A DNA stretch of 64,000 bases from Mycoemilia scoparia (taxonomy: Eukaryota > Kickxellomycota > Kickxellomycetes > Kickxellales > Kickxellaceae). Where the stretch lies: positions 124,001 through 188,000 of the forward strand of contig JANBPU010000007.1 in the NCBI GenBank assembly GCA_027575805.1, read 5' to 3'. The position numbers and the translations under genes are program-made. Positions 30,773-42,941 of the stretch are shown here, one piece after another; the stretch's first letter is position 1, and the number at the start of each line of letters is the position of its first letter. The notes beneath the pieces were generated by a model. It did not search any database and was not told the DNA's origin. It saw only the letters and a program-made list of their open reading frames with translations.

Positions 30773-33700
30773 TGCCTCAAATCTGCTGATAAGCTCAGGG
30801 ACCCACTGATGGTAAGCGAATGTACTCAGACTTGCGGCGGCCCATGAGAGCTCAGATATGTTTATCAGGATTGCCTTGAAACACTCTCAATATAGAGAAG
30901 GGGAGAGGTTGGGTGTGTGCGTGTGCGTGTGTGTGTGTGTGTGTGCGTCGTGATTCCACTTTAACATGGCTGACTAAACTGCACCCATAAGAAAAGCATG
31001 GGCCCTCACATTCTCGTTAGCTGAATGGTACCAGACTGCCATGCTCTTTGGGCCCTCACGCCTTTAGTGGCAATAGGGTATTTCCGGACAGGGGGCGCTC
31101 TTGTTGGGCGGAAAGCCTTCCCGAAAGAAGCGTCAAACACGGGGTCTCCCCCTAAATCGCCTTCAAGAATCTCCAAAGGACTGGCGAGCTAGAGCTCCCT
31201 TTGAAAGCGGGATGCGATATACAAAGCAAATGCGCATAGCAGACATTGCGCCTGTTACCCAGAAAATTTAGGCAAAGAAGCATGATTGCTTGGATGCCCA
31301 CTGCTTTCTATCAGACACAAATGGGCGTTTGCATTGTTTTGAGTGTGCGGCCAGGTAAAGTCAGTGTGTCGTCCATACCAATCAGAGCTCCTATATCCAC
31401 TGACTGGCCGAGAAACAGAGTCAGGATGGACATCGCACCGAGAATCAGTGCAGCCAAACTTTGCCGAGCCAACAGGCAGAGGTCAAAACCCAGCTGTACC
31501 CAATGCTCACAGGAACACCTTGACCGGTAAGTTCTTGCATAGCGGCGGCGGTGCTATCATAGCAAATGTTCCTAGCATTGCCAATCTCCACACTGGCGCC
31601 TACTTAACCCGAAATACTACACGAAATACAGCTTCATGGCTGTCTTTTTCTTGCATCCCTGTGTAGATAACCTATGCTTATCCTTCATCACTCGTCCCCA
31701 AAAAAGTGCTGAAGATGGTCATCGCCCATTGGTACCCAAAAAGTACTAATATAGTAACTCTATTGTTAAGATATTTAATTTCATGCATACTAAAACTCGT
31801 TCCCAAATACCCTTATCGCCATCACAAATATCAGCACAGGAATAATCGAAGGCTGTAAACACCTGATGCCCTCCAAGCAGTCAAAATACACCACTGTAAT
31901 TATCCTTCAAGATTATATGCTGGCGAAAACATTGTGCGCCTGTCATACAAAAAGCCTATCTGTAACACTGGCCCACACAGCTCCAGTAACTCGTCTGTTC
32001 GCTTACTGGCGCGCTGTGTCCTTCACTAAATGCATTGCTTTCCAAAACGAGTGTGGTCATAGCCAACCATTTACACTCAAAAGATATTCTGGAGTAACCA
32101 TACTAAATCATCTGTACTTGATTTCATTAGCCAGCACCATCAAGCTGATGCCATTGTACTGCCTCATACCCTTCAATTTAGCCACGGTTTACGGCTTTTC
32201 AAGGGCCTCGCAATTAATGTAGTTTCAACGCCTTAGTAAAATCCATGCCGATACAATATTATTACCTCCAGTAATCGGCAGTGTCAAAAGCACGGTGTGC
32301 CACAATAAGGTTGAGGGCCAATACGTGGGAATATAGTCGGTTTAATGTGGGCCTTTCGAGGGATTTACACTATACACTGGGCCAGTGGTATGAAGCACGG
32401 TGTAAAAACTATCGCAGCAGTAGTGCTTCTCTAGGGCAGCAGCAGCAGCAGCAGCAGCAGAGGGCGGCGGTGGGCGCACAGCGCCAGATTTTGGCTTGGG
32501 GATCGTAGGACACAAAGCCCCCTCTCCTCCATAGCATCATCATTCATGATCCATCTTCTATAAAGTGTCAGTGAGTGATAGCAGAAGCATCAGATGAGCT
32601 CATTACTGAGATCACAATAGTTCTTGCTGCAAATAAATTGCGAGGCTTAGGTCAGCCATCTAATTTGACACGTATTCAATTAAAGCAACCCATCAGGCCT
32701 GCCGGCCACGTTCACATTCCACACCTTCGCACAATCAGTGGCCAGAGGCATTGGATGACAAGAAGTTACAGCGGCGTGACAGCATAAGGATAGATGGATT
32801 AGATTCACGGCACCTTGTCCTCAAACCTGGTCCACAATCTATCCCAATCTTTGTGTACGCAAAACTAGCTTTCATGTGCAACCCTTTTGACGCTATTCAA
32901 AATGCTTCCAGCCAAAAAGACAGTAGAAACTACTCTCTCTGTGTGTGTGTGTGTGTTTGCATGTAAAGACGCTGCTAAAACCCGCCAAAGAGCCGTCCAG
33001 GGACAGTGATAGTGGGGGCAAAAAAGCCATTTTTATCAAAGGAGATTAGCATCTGACACGGCTCTACATACAAGAACAACATAGTACCGAAAACAAAGTT
33101 GTAGCAAAAGTATTATATAGCTGTAGTTTCAATCATCATGCACGAAAATCATTATTCTTGGTCTTGACCTGTTTCTGTTCTGTTGGTGATAACCACAACC
33201 CTCCTTTTGTTCTTCCATCGACTAATCTTCGGCGTATGATCTCTCTCGTATTTACCCAACAAAAACACCAAATTCTGCGACCTGTGGCTCCTCCTTAGGC
33301 ACGAATTCGACACCGCTTCTGCATAAACAGAGCCAAAAACCGTCAGGATAAGGATCTTTCCAAGTGTTGAAAGGGTGCGAGGAATGCAGATAGGCTTTGT
33401 GTTTGGTTTTGGCCTAAATGTGTGTGCCGCCCCCTACTACTTACTTCAACCTTGTGTTTTGGCTGAATCCTGCAGCTGTATGTCATTTCTGGTAGGCATT
33501 GTTGGAAAGAGACACAGAGAGACTGGAGCAACAAATCTGTGCATTATAAATACTCGACATCTTTGCTTTGTTCGTTTTTCTATACCGCAAAATACACACC
33601 AATGGCTGTGGAGTAGCCCAAAAATAGCATTATCATGATAAAGTCTCCGATAGCATGCATTGTTATTTACAGCAATAGAGCCCGATGGTAACCGAGCCTT

Positions 33701-35175
33701 GCGTATTTGTGAGAGAAAGAAGGAGAGGGAAGATACTCAAACGTGGTTGCATCCCGCATCCAGCCCGATCTAATTTTGGAAGCATACCAAGGTTTTGTAG
33801 CTACACACACACATATATATATACACGCTTATGATGATTTATGACTCTTTAAAATTCTCGGCGTCTTATATTCCCTATAAGGGAGGCGACCCAGGGCGAC
33901 GTCTTCTGAACCCATATGGAGCAAGCAATCTGGGGGGACAAAATGGCTGCTGTTTTTTCTTTATGATACCGAGGTCAACGCCTCAATATTTACTACCGCC
34001 ACCATCGTCACACACACACACACACACACCCCTTATCTATTTCTACTAGCAGGGAGTGTGCAGGATCCTCGCAAGCATACATTGAATCCAGGTTTTGCGT
34101 CACACAGTCCACATTGAAGTTACACAACCCTATTGAAAATTTTGGGGTCAGTATAGAGACAACAAATTTTGGGCACATTTGCATCCTTGAGTATAGTATA
34201 CTTTGGCCAATTCATAGCCTCCTCATCGTGCTTGCACTGCACCTACTTGCCAGAAATACATATACACGCAAGCATCTTCACATACATATGTGCCACGTTG
34301 ATACGCAAACACAAGCTTGCGAACGCACAGTAGTGGGTGGGCCATATTTAGAAAGCGTCATTTGCATAATGCTCCCATCAGAGCCATGGCAATGCTCAAG
34401 TTAGCCAGCCATGTATTTTCCCAAATAAATATGCTGATGGCTTCATCAATGGGAAATTTATTTTCCCCCTAGCTGGCTCAAATACGCCGTCCATTCGGTG
34501 TAAAACATCAGACAAGAAGTGAAATGGCATATTTGGCTTCATATTCAATATGGCTATATTAGTAAAGATCCAGCACAAACGCCATTGTTTACTCGGATGC
34601 TACTATCAACAAATCTCAACAACACAGATACATATAAAACACAATTTCATAGCCTTGCGCTTTTTTGAATGGAAATACATTTGGATATTTATTTACTTGA
34701 ACTTTATTGGTCAGTTTGTCATGCCTATGTCTGTACAGACATCGATATTCCGCATGTATATTGTCAGATCACCGTTTTAGTTATTTGCTTTTAGCAATGC
34801 AGTCACCACTAAGCTTTTTATGAACAATTTGTGCAAGTAATAGATGGGTAACCAAAATGTTCGTTTCTAGAATAATCTTTACAAAATAATCGAACAATGA
34901 AGTTACCACAGAATTCTTGCTAGTTAGAGACATGGCTTCAGATTGTCTTTCAAGGCTCACTCTGAGGTAAAAATGGCAAGAAAGAAAGTGTCGGTATATA
35001 TATATATATACACACGACAGATACGGATGATTATTTTTTAAAGGCCAAGTCTTACTAGCAGGCCATTAGTTTCATCATATGCTTATTGGCCAGCCTATAT
35101 TATCATTGATAATATTAATTTGGCCCTTCAAAAATAACTACCCATATGGGCAATAATTTTGTATATTACTGGTAG
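30773..35175. other. 4.4 kb gene-poor region
   Basis: No recognisable gene on either strand. Open frames reach at most 118 codons (plus 31866..32222) and look random. It contains GT/CA microsatellites near 30911..30948, 32938..32956 and 34011..34028, a CAG run near 32440..32460, a GGGCCCTCAC motif repeated at 31000 and 31051, and a MITE at 35024..35144. tRNA-like TTCGA boxes were looked for and none fitted. Confidence 0.55.
35024..35144. mobile_element. MITE copy 8, subfamily beta, with adjacent partial end
   Basis: 121 bp, TA on both sides (35022-35023, 35145-35146). Ends CGGATGATTATTTTTTAAAG and, reversed, TGGGTAGTTATTTTTGAAGG. Directly after the right TA, 35147..35160 read TGGGCAATAATTTT, the start of a second copy that stops there. 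The CAC2 stop codon is only 30 bp away. Confidence 0.75.
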
Positions 35176-37726
35176 TTAGATGTTATTACTGAGTAGTGTG
35201 GGTGCTAAGCGCCGTTTCTTTGAAGGCAGTTTGCCATCGCCATCGCCATCAGCAGTATTTTTTGTATTGGAGGTTTCGGGTTCTTCTTTCCTATCTCCGA
35301 GTTCGAAGGTGCTGTGGTGCTCTTTGAGGTGTGACTCCTGGCTGTTAGAAACTTCTCTTGAGGGTTCCAACATTGTCTTGCAGCCATCGACATTTTCCTT
35401 TTCAGCGCTTGTTGTGTTTGCTGCCATTGTTGCCATACAACTCACCGGCGTGTCTTTCTTTTCATCGCCATAAACATCTTGTTCCATACAGCTTATAATC
35501 CCCAACTCATTTTGGTCAAACGAAACTAGTGTTGCAAAACCATCAGTCGATGTTACCATCAGAGATCTTCCATCAGGTGACCTATTTTTATGATTGTTAG
35601 GAAAGTGATTACTTTTATGCAACTATAAATTCCCGCTTTGACCACTACTGTTACTTATGTCTCAATATATGTAGGCCTGTAACCATGTTTGTATAAACAC
35701 GTATCTGTTGTATTGGATAAAATAAACAGCAACACATACCATGCAATATCTGTTATACTTGCGTAGTGCAACCCTGAAAGGTGTGCGATCGCCCGGAACT
35801 GCGAGCTGTTGTTTTTCATTATCTTTGTACTATTGCTTTGTTGGTCTTGTTCTCCCAGCAGTTTTCCTGGCGCGGTGTCATAAAGAATTATTGAATCCTG
35901 GCTTGCTAAGGCGAAAATTGTTCGGTATGGAGCCCTGACCCAGCTGCTGCTTTGAAAATCACAGCGGATCGTCTCCTCTTCATTAAAATTAGCACTCTCA
36001 CGCTTGTTGTGATGATGGTGCTTTAAAGCAACAGGACAGCATCGGGCCACAACAACGGGCTTTTTATGCCCTGGGAGATGTGCTATTGGACCACTTTCGA
36101 GTTTGTCCCTCGACCATAAATATGCAGTGTTTGTGACAACTGTGCCACCAACATTTTGATCTGGTTGTAAACTGCCTTTGGATATTCCGGATGGTGCAAT
36201 AAGGATTTTCCCATCTGGGGTAAAGCATAGACGACGGAAAAAAGTCGCCAGGTTATCTCCGTAAAACATATTTGAGCTGACTCCTTTTGCATCTGCCATC
36301 TCGGGCGGAGTCTCTCTTTCATTGCTTTGTCTATCGTCTTTAGTGGTGGGTGTAGGTGGTTGTTGACCTGTTTTCAATATCATATTCGCCGGAGGCTGAT
36401 GAACCCGCGACTGTTTTGCTAGATGCTGGGCTGGTGGTTCTCCGGGCTTGGTCTCGTTGTAACGCCACTGGTACACATTTAATGTCCTACAATATAGGAT
36501 CATAAATATAGTGCCGTGTTTATTTCATTATGAACTAAGAATGGCATCAAATAAAATCCTGTAGGAATTTGTATGGACATACCTATCACTGCCTTGTGTC
36601 GCAATATATTTTCCCTTTGGATCCCAACATACTCCCTGCACATAATGACTATGTTCTGTGAGGACTTGGATGCACTTTGCTATCAATTCATAGTCAGGCA
36701 ATGTTAGGATCGACTCATGGAACTATTTTCTATCAGAATGTTTGTAAATAACATACCACTCCTGACATCCCAAATTCTTGCAGTATTATCGATTGATCCG
36801 CTAATAATAAATCTGCCGTCTGGCGACCATGCGAGATCATATATATCGGCAAGAGACCCCCTATATGCAAACATGGTATTTCTTAGTTTATAACATGTTT
36901 TTGAAGGGGGGGGGTGGCTATTTTGGAATTGCAATTCCATATTTACCTTAGCAGGCTTGCTGGCTTCCACACCTCAATGCTAATATCAGCACTTGAATCC
37001 TCACCAAGTAATTGATTGTCTCCACCACCAAATGCTCCAAGTGCATCCTGAGGAAGCTGGCGCCATATAATAATGCTTCCATCTAAACCACAATGAATTT
37101 GTTGTTTTATATTTCTATATTGAACGGTATTAAGTGCTTTGAAATAATTGTAGGCGCCATCATACCATCTCCAGCTGTTGCTAATGTCGAATCTTTAAAA
37201 TTTTATAGAAAATCAGACGTGGGTTAATTAAATATGTTTTTGCCAATAACATATGAGATTATTTCGGGAATTGAAACATTCCCAATATTAGATAGTTCAA
37301 AGATCGTGATGATGATCTCAAGTACATAATATTCTTACCAACAGGGGAAAATCTCACAACATTGACTGAAGCAGTATGTCTTTCTAAGCTGGCTCTGAAC
37401 TGCACTACCTGCTTCATTTCTTTCTGTTTCTCTGAAGATAGCAAGGTCCATATCTACAGATGCACATTTTGTAGTATTTTATGACAAATGACATAACATT
37501 AGCCAGCATTTCACACCAACATATATACACCACAAACACAGGCATTTAGACATACCCGAACGTTGTTGTCTCCACCAGCAGTTGCAAAACGCCAGCTTCT
37601 AGTGCTGTGTTGCTCTATTCTAGAATCGTCTGAAACATCGTCTTGGTCCTCCCAGTGTCTGTCAAAATCGGCACTGAATATTGGTCGGCAATCGTGCCAG
37701 TTAATTTGAAGCGTCTTTGCTCTCAT
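35176..37726 (-). CDS. CAC2: Chromatin assembly factor 1 subunit p60 (Cac2), WD40 protein
   Basis: CAF-1 subunit that deposits H3-H4 behind replication forks. Eight exons: 37556..37726, 37339..37453, 37166..37192, 36947..37082, 36757..36860, 36583..36679, 35740..36486, 35176..35581; 600 residues, all joins frame-consistent. The start [20 protein letters not shown] equals the Cac2/CHAF1B beginning. WD repeats: [60 protein letters not shown] then [76 protein letters not shown] then [15 protein letters not shown]. After repeat 4 a Pro/Gln insert (about residues 210-260) breaks the propeller. The tail is acidic and ends [14 protein letters not shown], with a possible nuclear signal. A 27 bp exon (37166..37192) is the smallest. 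Confidence 0.93.
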
Positions 37727-38320
37727 TGCAACATACGGTGTCTCTGGTGGCTGGCGATATATGTTAGCACAAGGGCCGTCCTTTATGTTAGCAAGAGTCT
37801 GTATGAATGTATAGTAATAAGGAGTAAAGGTGTATATGCCAAGGTTTGTTGTTGGCTTTGTTGAGGAAAGCATTGGTGTGATCAGCCAGGTGTTTATTGA
37901 TTGGTCATTTTTATTGGACCGTCTATTGACAACAAGTACATTAGCCAAAATCAAAGCCATATCCCCACTGTTGTTGTGAAAACGCTTGGCATACAGCAGC
38001 AGCATCATCATCGTCATCAAATTCTTGTTGGCTTTGACTGAGGGAATGGCCAATAAGTAGTGAGTATCATTTTGTCTGAATTAGATGCTGCTTTTGAAAT
38101 GCCACTTTGGCTGCTATAACCACAGTCACTTAACTCAACTATCTTCTTTTCTCACAAGAATACTCCACCTAACTTTTATAGGACTGTTGCCTGTTTCAAT
38201 TTCCATCCTTTATTTAACCTAGAATATCTATCTTGTGAAATATATTTGGCCACTATCTAAAAACACAGTCACCCATCTGATCACGCACATATAGACACAC
38301 ATACAATACCATTATAAACA
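37727..38320. other. Divergent promoter region CAC2 / GLTP
   Basis: About 590 bp. The minus frame 37511..38053 extends upstream of the CAC2 start by an open run, but family comparison puts the start at 37726. Pyrimidine-rich near 38140. No other gene seen. Confidence 0.55.
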
Positions 38321-39298
38321 ATGACCAGCTTTATCGACACTGTCCCTCGTAGTTTCGAGAATGTAGCAATCACAGATGAGGGAATCGACACGATGGAATT
38401 CCTGGAAGCTGCTCAGGGAGTGGTTATGTTGTTCAGTAAGTTTAAGTGCATTTGGGCCAACATATTGATGCTATGAGGGAATTCTCGAAATTTGGAATTC
38501 TAACCTTTGTGCAATTTCATTCACAATCGTAGAAAAACTCAGCGCTACAAAGTTCAAGCTTGTCATTGATGATATGGACGGAAACATTCAGGTATATATA
38601 AACAGTAATACTATTCATAATCCATACATGTGAAGTCGATAATAAAGGATATGGTGTGGATTGAAGAACAACATCTAAATGGGTAATCTAGAAAATCAAA
38701 AACAAATACCTTAGCCAACCAGTTGATTTCAAAACCCTCCAAAACATCATCCTTTCCGAGGCTAGTGAAAAGACCAAGACCGCAACACAGGGTCTATTGT
38801 GGCTCAAGAGGTAAGCAATGTATATATGTATATCAGATATTGTCTTTTAATAAAGTCCTATTGACCATTAAGCACTGAAATATATAAAATCAATTATATA
38901 GAGGCCTCGAATTTACTGCTGCTGCTCTATTGAGAAGCCTTGAAAATGCTACTGAAGAGCTTTCTGTTTCTTTCACCAAAGCATACGATGTCACACTTAA
39001 GCAATATCACAATTTCATTGTTAAGTCGCTATTTAAGGTAATAATTCCATGCTCTCTCTCATATATAATTAATAGTTCTATTCATTTCATGAAATTACCC
39101 AGGCATTTACTTGGTTATCTTATTTACACATAGACAATGATGGGACTCTGCCCATATCGCAAGGACTTTTATGAAACCTTGGGCGGTACTACACCCGAGG
39201 CCCAAGAGCGCTTGAAGGATTGGGCAAAGGCTCTCCAGTCTCAGCTTGAAACTTTGAACAAGTTTTATAGTCAAGGAGGATATGATAAAGGTCTCTAA
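38321..39298 (+). CDS. GLTP: Glycolipid transfer protein (GLTP domain)
   Basis: Cytosolic all-helical carrier of glycosphingolipids between membranes. Five exons: 38321..38435, 38533..38591, 38692..38810, 38902..39037, 39134..39298; 197 residues (human GLTP 209). Motifs: IDTMEFLEAAQGVVMLFKKL, then DDMDGNIQKIKNKYLSQPVD, whose D-x-x-x-N-x-x-K is the sugar-headgroup recognition centre (Asp48, Asn52, Lys55 in human GLTP). ATQGLLWLKRGLEFTAAALL holds the conserved Trp that stacks on the sugar and the WLKRGL core. TLKQYHNFIVKSLFKTMMGL carries the conserved His. The end QLETLNKFYSQGGYDKGL is typical. The recognition residues are all intact, so it should bind glycolipid. No targeting signal or PH domain. 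Confidence 0.93.
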
Positions 39299-39729
39299 AA
39301 TTTACCACTGAATGCCTAAATTGTCCTCAATTTGAATCTAAACTGTGATTTAACTTTATTTTGATTGCTTTTTTCAATATATGGCAAAGTCTCCTCTAAG
39401 AGTGTGCCCAGAATGATATCTGTAATACTAGCCTAAAATGTATGGCCTGTGGACCAAGCTGAAGGAATGTATGAGGGCACCACTTAGCACACTTTCAATG
39501 GGTAGCCTACCAAATACGCTATTACTGTATCCCACCAAGGCTTGCATAATTACATTTGATGAGTTGGATCATCACATCATAGCATTAGCTTTGCCATTCA
39601 TTCATTACCAGTTACATCTGATTTTGTCCTAGCATATATCCTTTGAAAGCAATAAATATAAATACGGGTCCAAATGTACTCTCTAATGCTGGCTTCATTG
39701 ATGTGATACATATACAGGCTATTCTTCTA
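39299..39729. other. Intergenic between GLTP and REC8, with diverged repeat
   Basis: Contains one copy (about 39378..39482) of a roughly 100 bp sequence related to an intronic segment at about 47099..47223. Short plus frame 39438..39632 is taken as chance. Confidence 0.5.
39378..39482 (+). repeat. Dispersed repeat, copy 1 of 2
   Basis: Shares blocks with 47099..47223: ATATGGCA..TCTCCT.TAA, TAGCC.AAA.TGTATGG, and GGAATGTATGAGG..ACC. Similarity by eye is about 70 percent with a short gap. Type of element unknown. Confidence 0.45.
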
Positions 39730-42382
39730 ATGTTCTTTTCACACGAGCTTCTGAGTAAAAGAGATGGTGGATTTGCTGTTATATGGTAGGTGAAGCTCTA
39801 ATAGAGTGTTATTTAAGGTAGCTATAACTGTAGCACTTTTGTACAATTCATATATAGGTCTGCAGCAATGATAGGTCAGAAAACCGGGTTTAGAAGGTTC
39901 AAGAAAAGATGGGACAAGGTAGACATACCAAGGTCGTGTAGCATGGTTATTTCTACAAAGCAGCCACTATCGTTGAGACTACAATCCAACCTACTTTTTG
40001 GAATCGTCAGAATATACAATACTCAATGCCGAACTACTCTTGGTAATGTCATCAAGATTGATATGCAATTTAATTTTGATATATATATATCCCCTGTTTA
40101 TTTAACAATTCTTTAAACATTAGACAAGACAGAGTCACTCTATGAGCATGTCTTGCGATCCACTTCCTCACTTATGAACGAGATCGAACCCACATATATT
40201 TCGCATCCAGATACAATCACCATTAGAGAATCTGATTCTTTTCAATGGAACTTGATGAATATTTTGAATGGCAAAAGCCAACCTAATACCAACCTACTAT
40301 ACGAATTTGGTTGGGTTCATCCGATAGAGCAATCATTAGTTGATGTAGAAACCTTAATTCCAATGCACTTGCTAGATAGCCATGTACCAACAGGCACATC
40401 GCCTCAGTATTCCGATCCACTGCAGCCCGATGATAGTTATTCTGCAGATTTGTTAGTTGGGAATCCAGTAAACAACTGTCAACAGGGCTCAGAGTATGTA
40501 TTATAAGAGTTACTAGCTTTTATATAGTCAAAACTTGAAATGATTTTGTGATATACTAATCTTGATGCCTCAACATGATAGGGTGATTTTTGATGCTAAT
40601 GGTAATCTATATTACGGTGGCAGCAATATAACCGACAAGCACGCAAAAGAAAAGAAGAGTTTTAGCTTGAATGCTGGGTACATGCCAGAATTTACACCTA
40701 AAGGAGATTCTTGTGTTGAGTTAAGGGAAAGGGGTAGCATAGAATCAGATGTTAACAATGGTCTAGAGCTCTCTGATCTAGATGATCTTCAATTCCAACA
40801 GTCACATCCAATTCTTTATGCTGAAGACCAACACTTGAGTACAAATTCTCTACTTGATCCTATCAATGGTGATACAGAGCAACCTTATTATGGACAACAA
40901 AGTTATGATCCAGACAATAATGACAGTAGCACCCACAGCATTAAGCACGAAGTTGAAATAGAGTTACCAAAAAGCAAGCGTTTGTGCAAAAGAAGGCTCT
41001 GCGATAAGGATACTATACTATCTAGAAGTGAATTAGTATCAATGGACAACTGTGCCGCCTGGAACTTCATTTACAGAGAAGAGTCGGCTCGAATCCTGTT
41101 CAGAGTAATATAGTTAAAGTATATATAGGTTAATGCTTTCATATACATCTTTCTAAAACACACCTTGTTTTGTTGACATATAGGATAGAGAAATGGTGCT
41201 GAAAGAGTATGCACTTAACAAACTTAGTGGTAAATATATTTGAAATTCCAGCGATGCTAACCACAATCTATCTCACATTGGTACAAACTCTTATTATTGC
41301 CATTATTATTATTATTATTTCTAGAAATCAGAACAAAAGAGAAGACTTTTGAACACCTCTTTGGCAATAAAAGCTATAGACGCTTGATGGGCAGCGAAAA
41401 TGTTAATCGATACAATAGTGTGAATGGGCAGGATGCAGTTGTGCCAAATCTCCCAGGAAACCCCGATACATTTGGGGTTTATGAGGACTATGAAGTTGAC
41501 CAAAACCAGAGAGAAATAGAGATTGCAAGAGCAAATGTTGATGCTGAATATGGTGATATTCGTACAGACAATATATTGGGCACAGACTTAAATCAAGCAG
41601 ATGTAGAAATCCCCTGGATGAGCCAAAGCTACGCTACGATACAAGGAGGTAAGCCAAAACGATATGCCTCTCGTTTTACAGCCTTAAATGTATCATCTCT
41701 ACAAATATTCCAATAGCCTGAAAATATGATTCGTAGCATCAATAAGTTTGGATACTATTAGAACTAGAAGGCTAAGGTAAGTGATTACCGCTATGTTCAA
41801 CACGTAATGATATAAAAATAAAATGACCCAACCTCACCAACATTCTACGTTGTTATAGTCGTAGAAGGAGCCTGCTTTCAGGCGGTAGACAAAGCATTGG
41901 TGGCCTTGACCGGATAGCCGATAGTAGCTTCCAGGAAATACCAGGCTTTGTTCCCGAAAACTTGCCATTGGAAAGCCAGTATTTAAGCGATCCCATTGAC
42001 GAGTTTGCTATAGTTGAGCTTGAGTCAGGTAAAACAATAGGAAATTTTAGTCATGAAAGCATGCTAATTTGGCTCACCACAGGAATTATCTACTACCAAT
42101 CTCCATAGATGACAGTGAATGTGCCCAATTCTACAGGTATTGATTTTAAGCTTTATTTGTATCGTGTGGTTGCTTATTACATTTTTGATAATAGAATGTG
42201 GTATTGATTTGCTCACTAGATACGTTCTCTATGTCATGAACGAAGGGTATGCCGAAGCACTTAAGTTTGAAGAAATTGTTGAGAACGCAGCAGCAAACAA
42301 GATAACCGCGTCAAGGGCATTTTCTCATATTCTGAGTATGAATTTATTTATTAAATCTGATACCATAAAGGTCTACCATTAA
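39730..42382 (+). CDS. REC8: Meiotic cohesin kleisin Rec8
   Basis: Alpha-kleisin that closes the cohesin ring on meiotic chromosomes. Ten exons: 39730..39785, 39858..40042, 40124..40493, 40582..41104, 41184..41229, 41325..41648, 41737..41776, 41859..42023, 42083..42136, 42220..42382; 641 residues. N-terminal kleisin domain: MFFSHELLSKRDGGFAVIWS then AAMIGQKTGF, VDIPRSCSMVISTKQPLSLR then LQSNLLFGIVRIY, which binds Smc3. Mid part resembles S. pombe Rec8: VIFDANGNLYYGG and KSKRLCKRRLCDKDTILSRS. C-terminal winged helix: NKITASRAFSHILSMNLFIK, binding Smc1. The first splice divides the conserved IW-S-AA motif. Exon 8 must stop at 42023 (donor GTCAGG) to keep frame; the better-looking donor at 42029 shifts it. 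Rec8 is favoured over Rad21 by length and the mid-region. Confidence 0.85.
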
Positions 42383-42941
42383 TATGGAAGCAGAAGCTTT
42401 AACAGTCTTTTGACTTGGCTCAATAGCCCTTGCATCTAGAGGCTTGCTTGCCGTTAACCAAGCTGTACCCTATGGTGACATTTCCATAACCGTACCCTGA
42501 TAGTGTTACATTAGGAGCACATATAGCGCGCTATTTTGGATATTCCACCGGAGGGGTTAAAAGACCAAATCAATACCAAACCATGAATACGTCTTAATTT
42601 GCCCCACCTATACACTTTCAACTACTACCTAATGCCATCTGGAATTCAACTTTCTCTGCCCTCTGATGTGTGTATTTGGTTTGTTTTTTGTCGAAATTAT
42701 TAGAATTAATGTTGATGTTACTCACTCACTACAATACAAATTGTTCTCATAGAAAATACAGAAAAAGAGTACTTCGGTGCACAAAACAGATAAAATAAAT
42801 TGGGAAATCAGGGTGCCATTATAAGCCGAATATGGAACACGTGAACGGAAAAAGCCCAAGAAATGAATTTGCTTTGTGTTGATGGCAAGATGTTTTAGAA
42901 CGAAACCAACCGCTATTCCCGGGTTCTATAAACACCACTTT
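42383..42941. other. Convergent trailers REC8 / GATA factor
   Basis: No frame of note. AT-rich toward 42720..42790. Confidence 0.6.

Noticed and set aside
30911..30948. GT run as a telomere-like or Z-DNA element
   Set aside because: An ordinary dinucleotide microsatellite; no telomeric unit or paired feature.
31246..32222. Plus-strand frames of 94-118 codons
   Set aside because: Composition is random-like, with no splice pattern that joins them and no known motif.
39730..42382. Mitotic kleisin Rad21/Scc1
   Set aside because: The N-terminus alone fits both, but overall length and the middle region resemble Rec8 better. A separate Rad21 should exist elsewhere in the genome.
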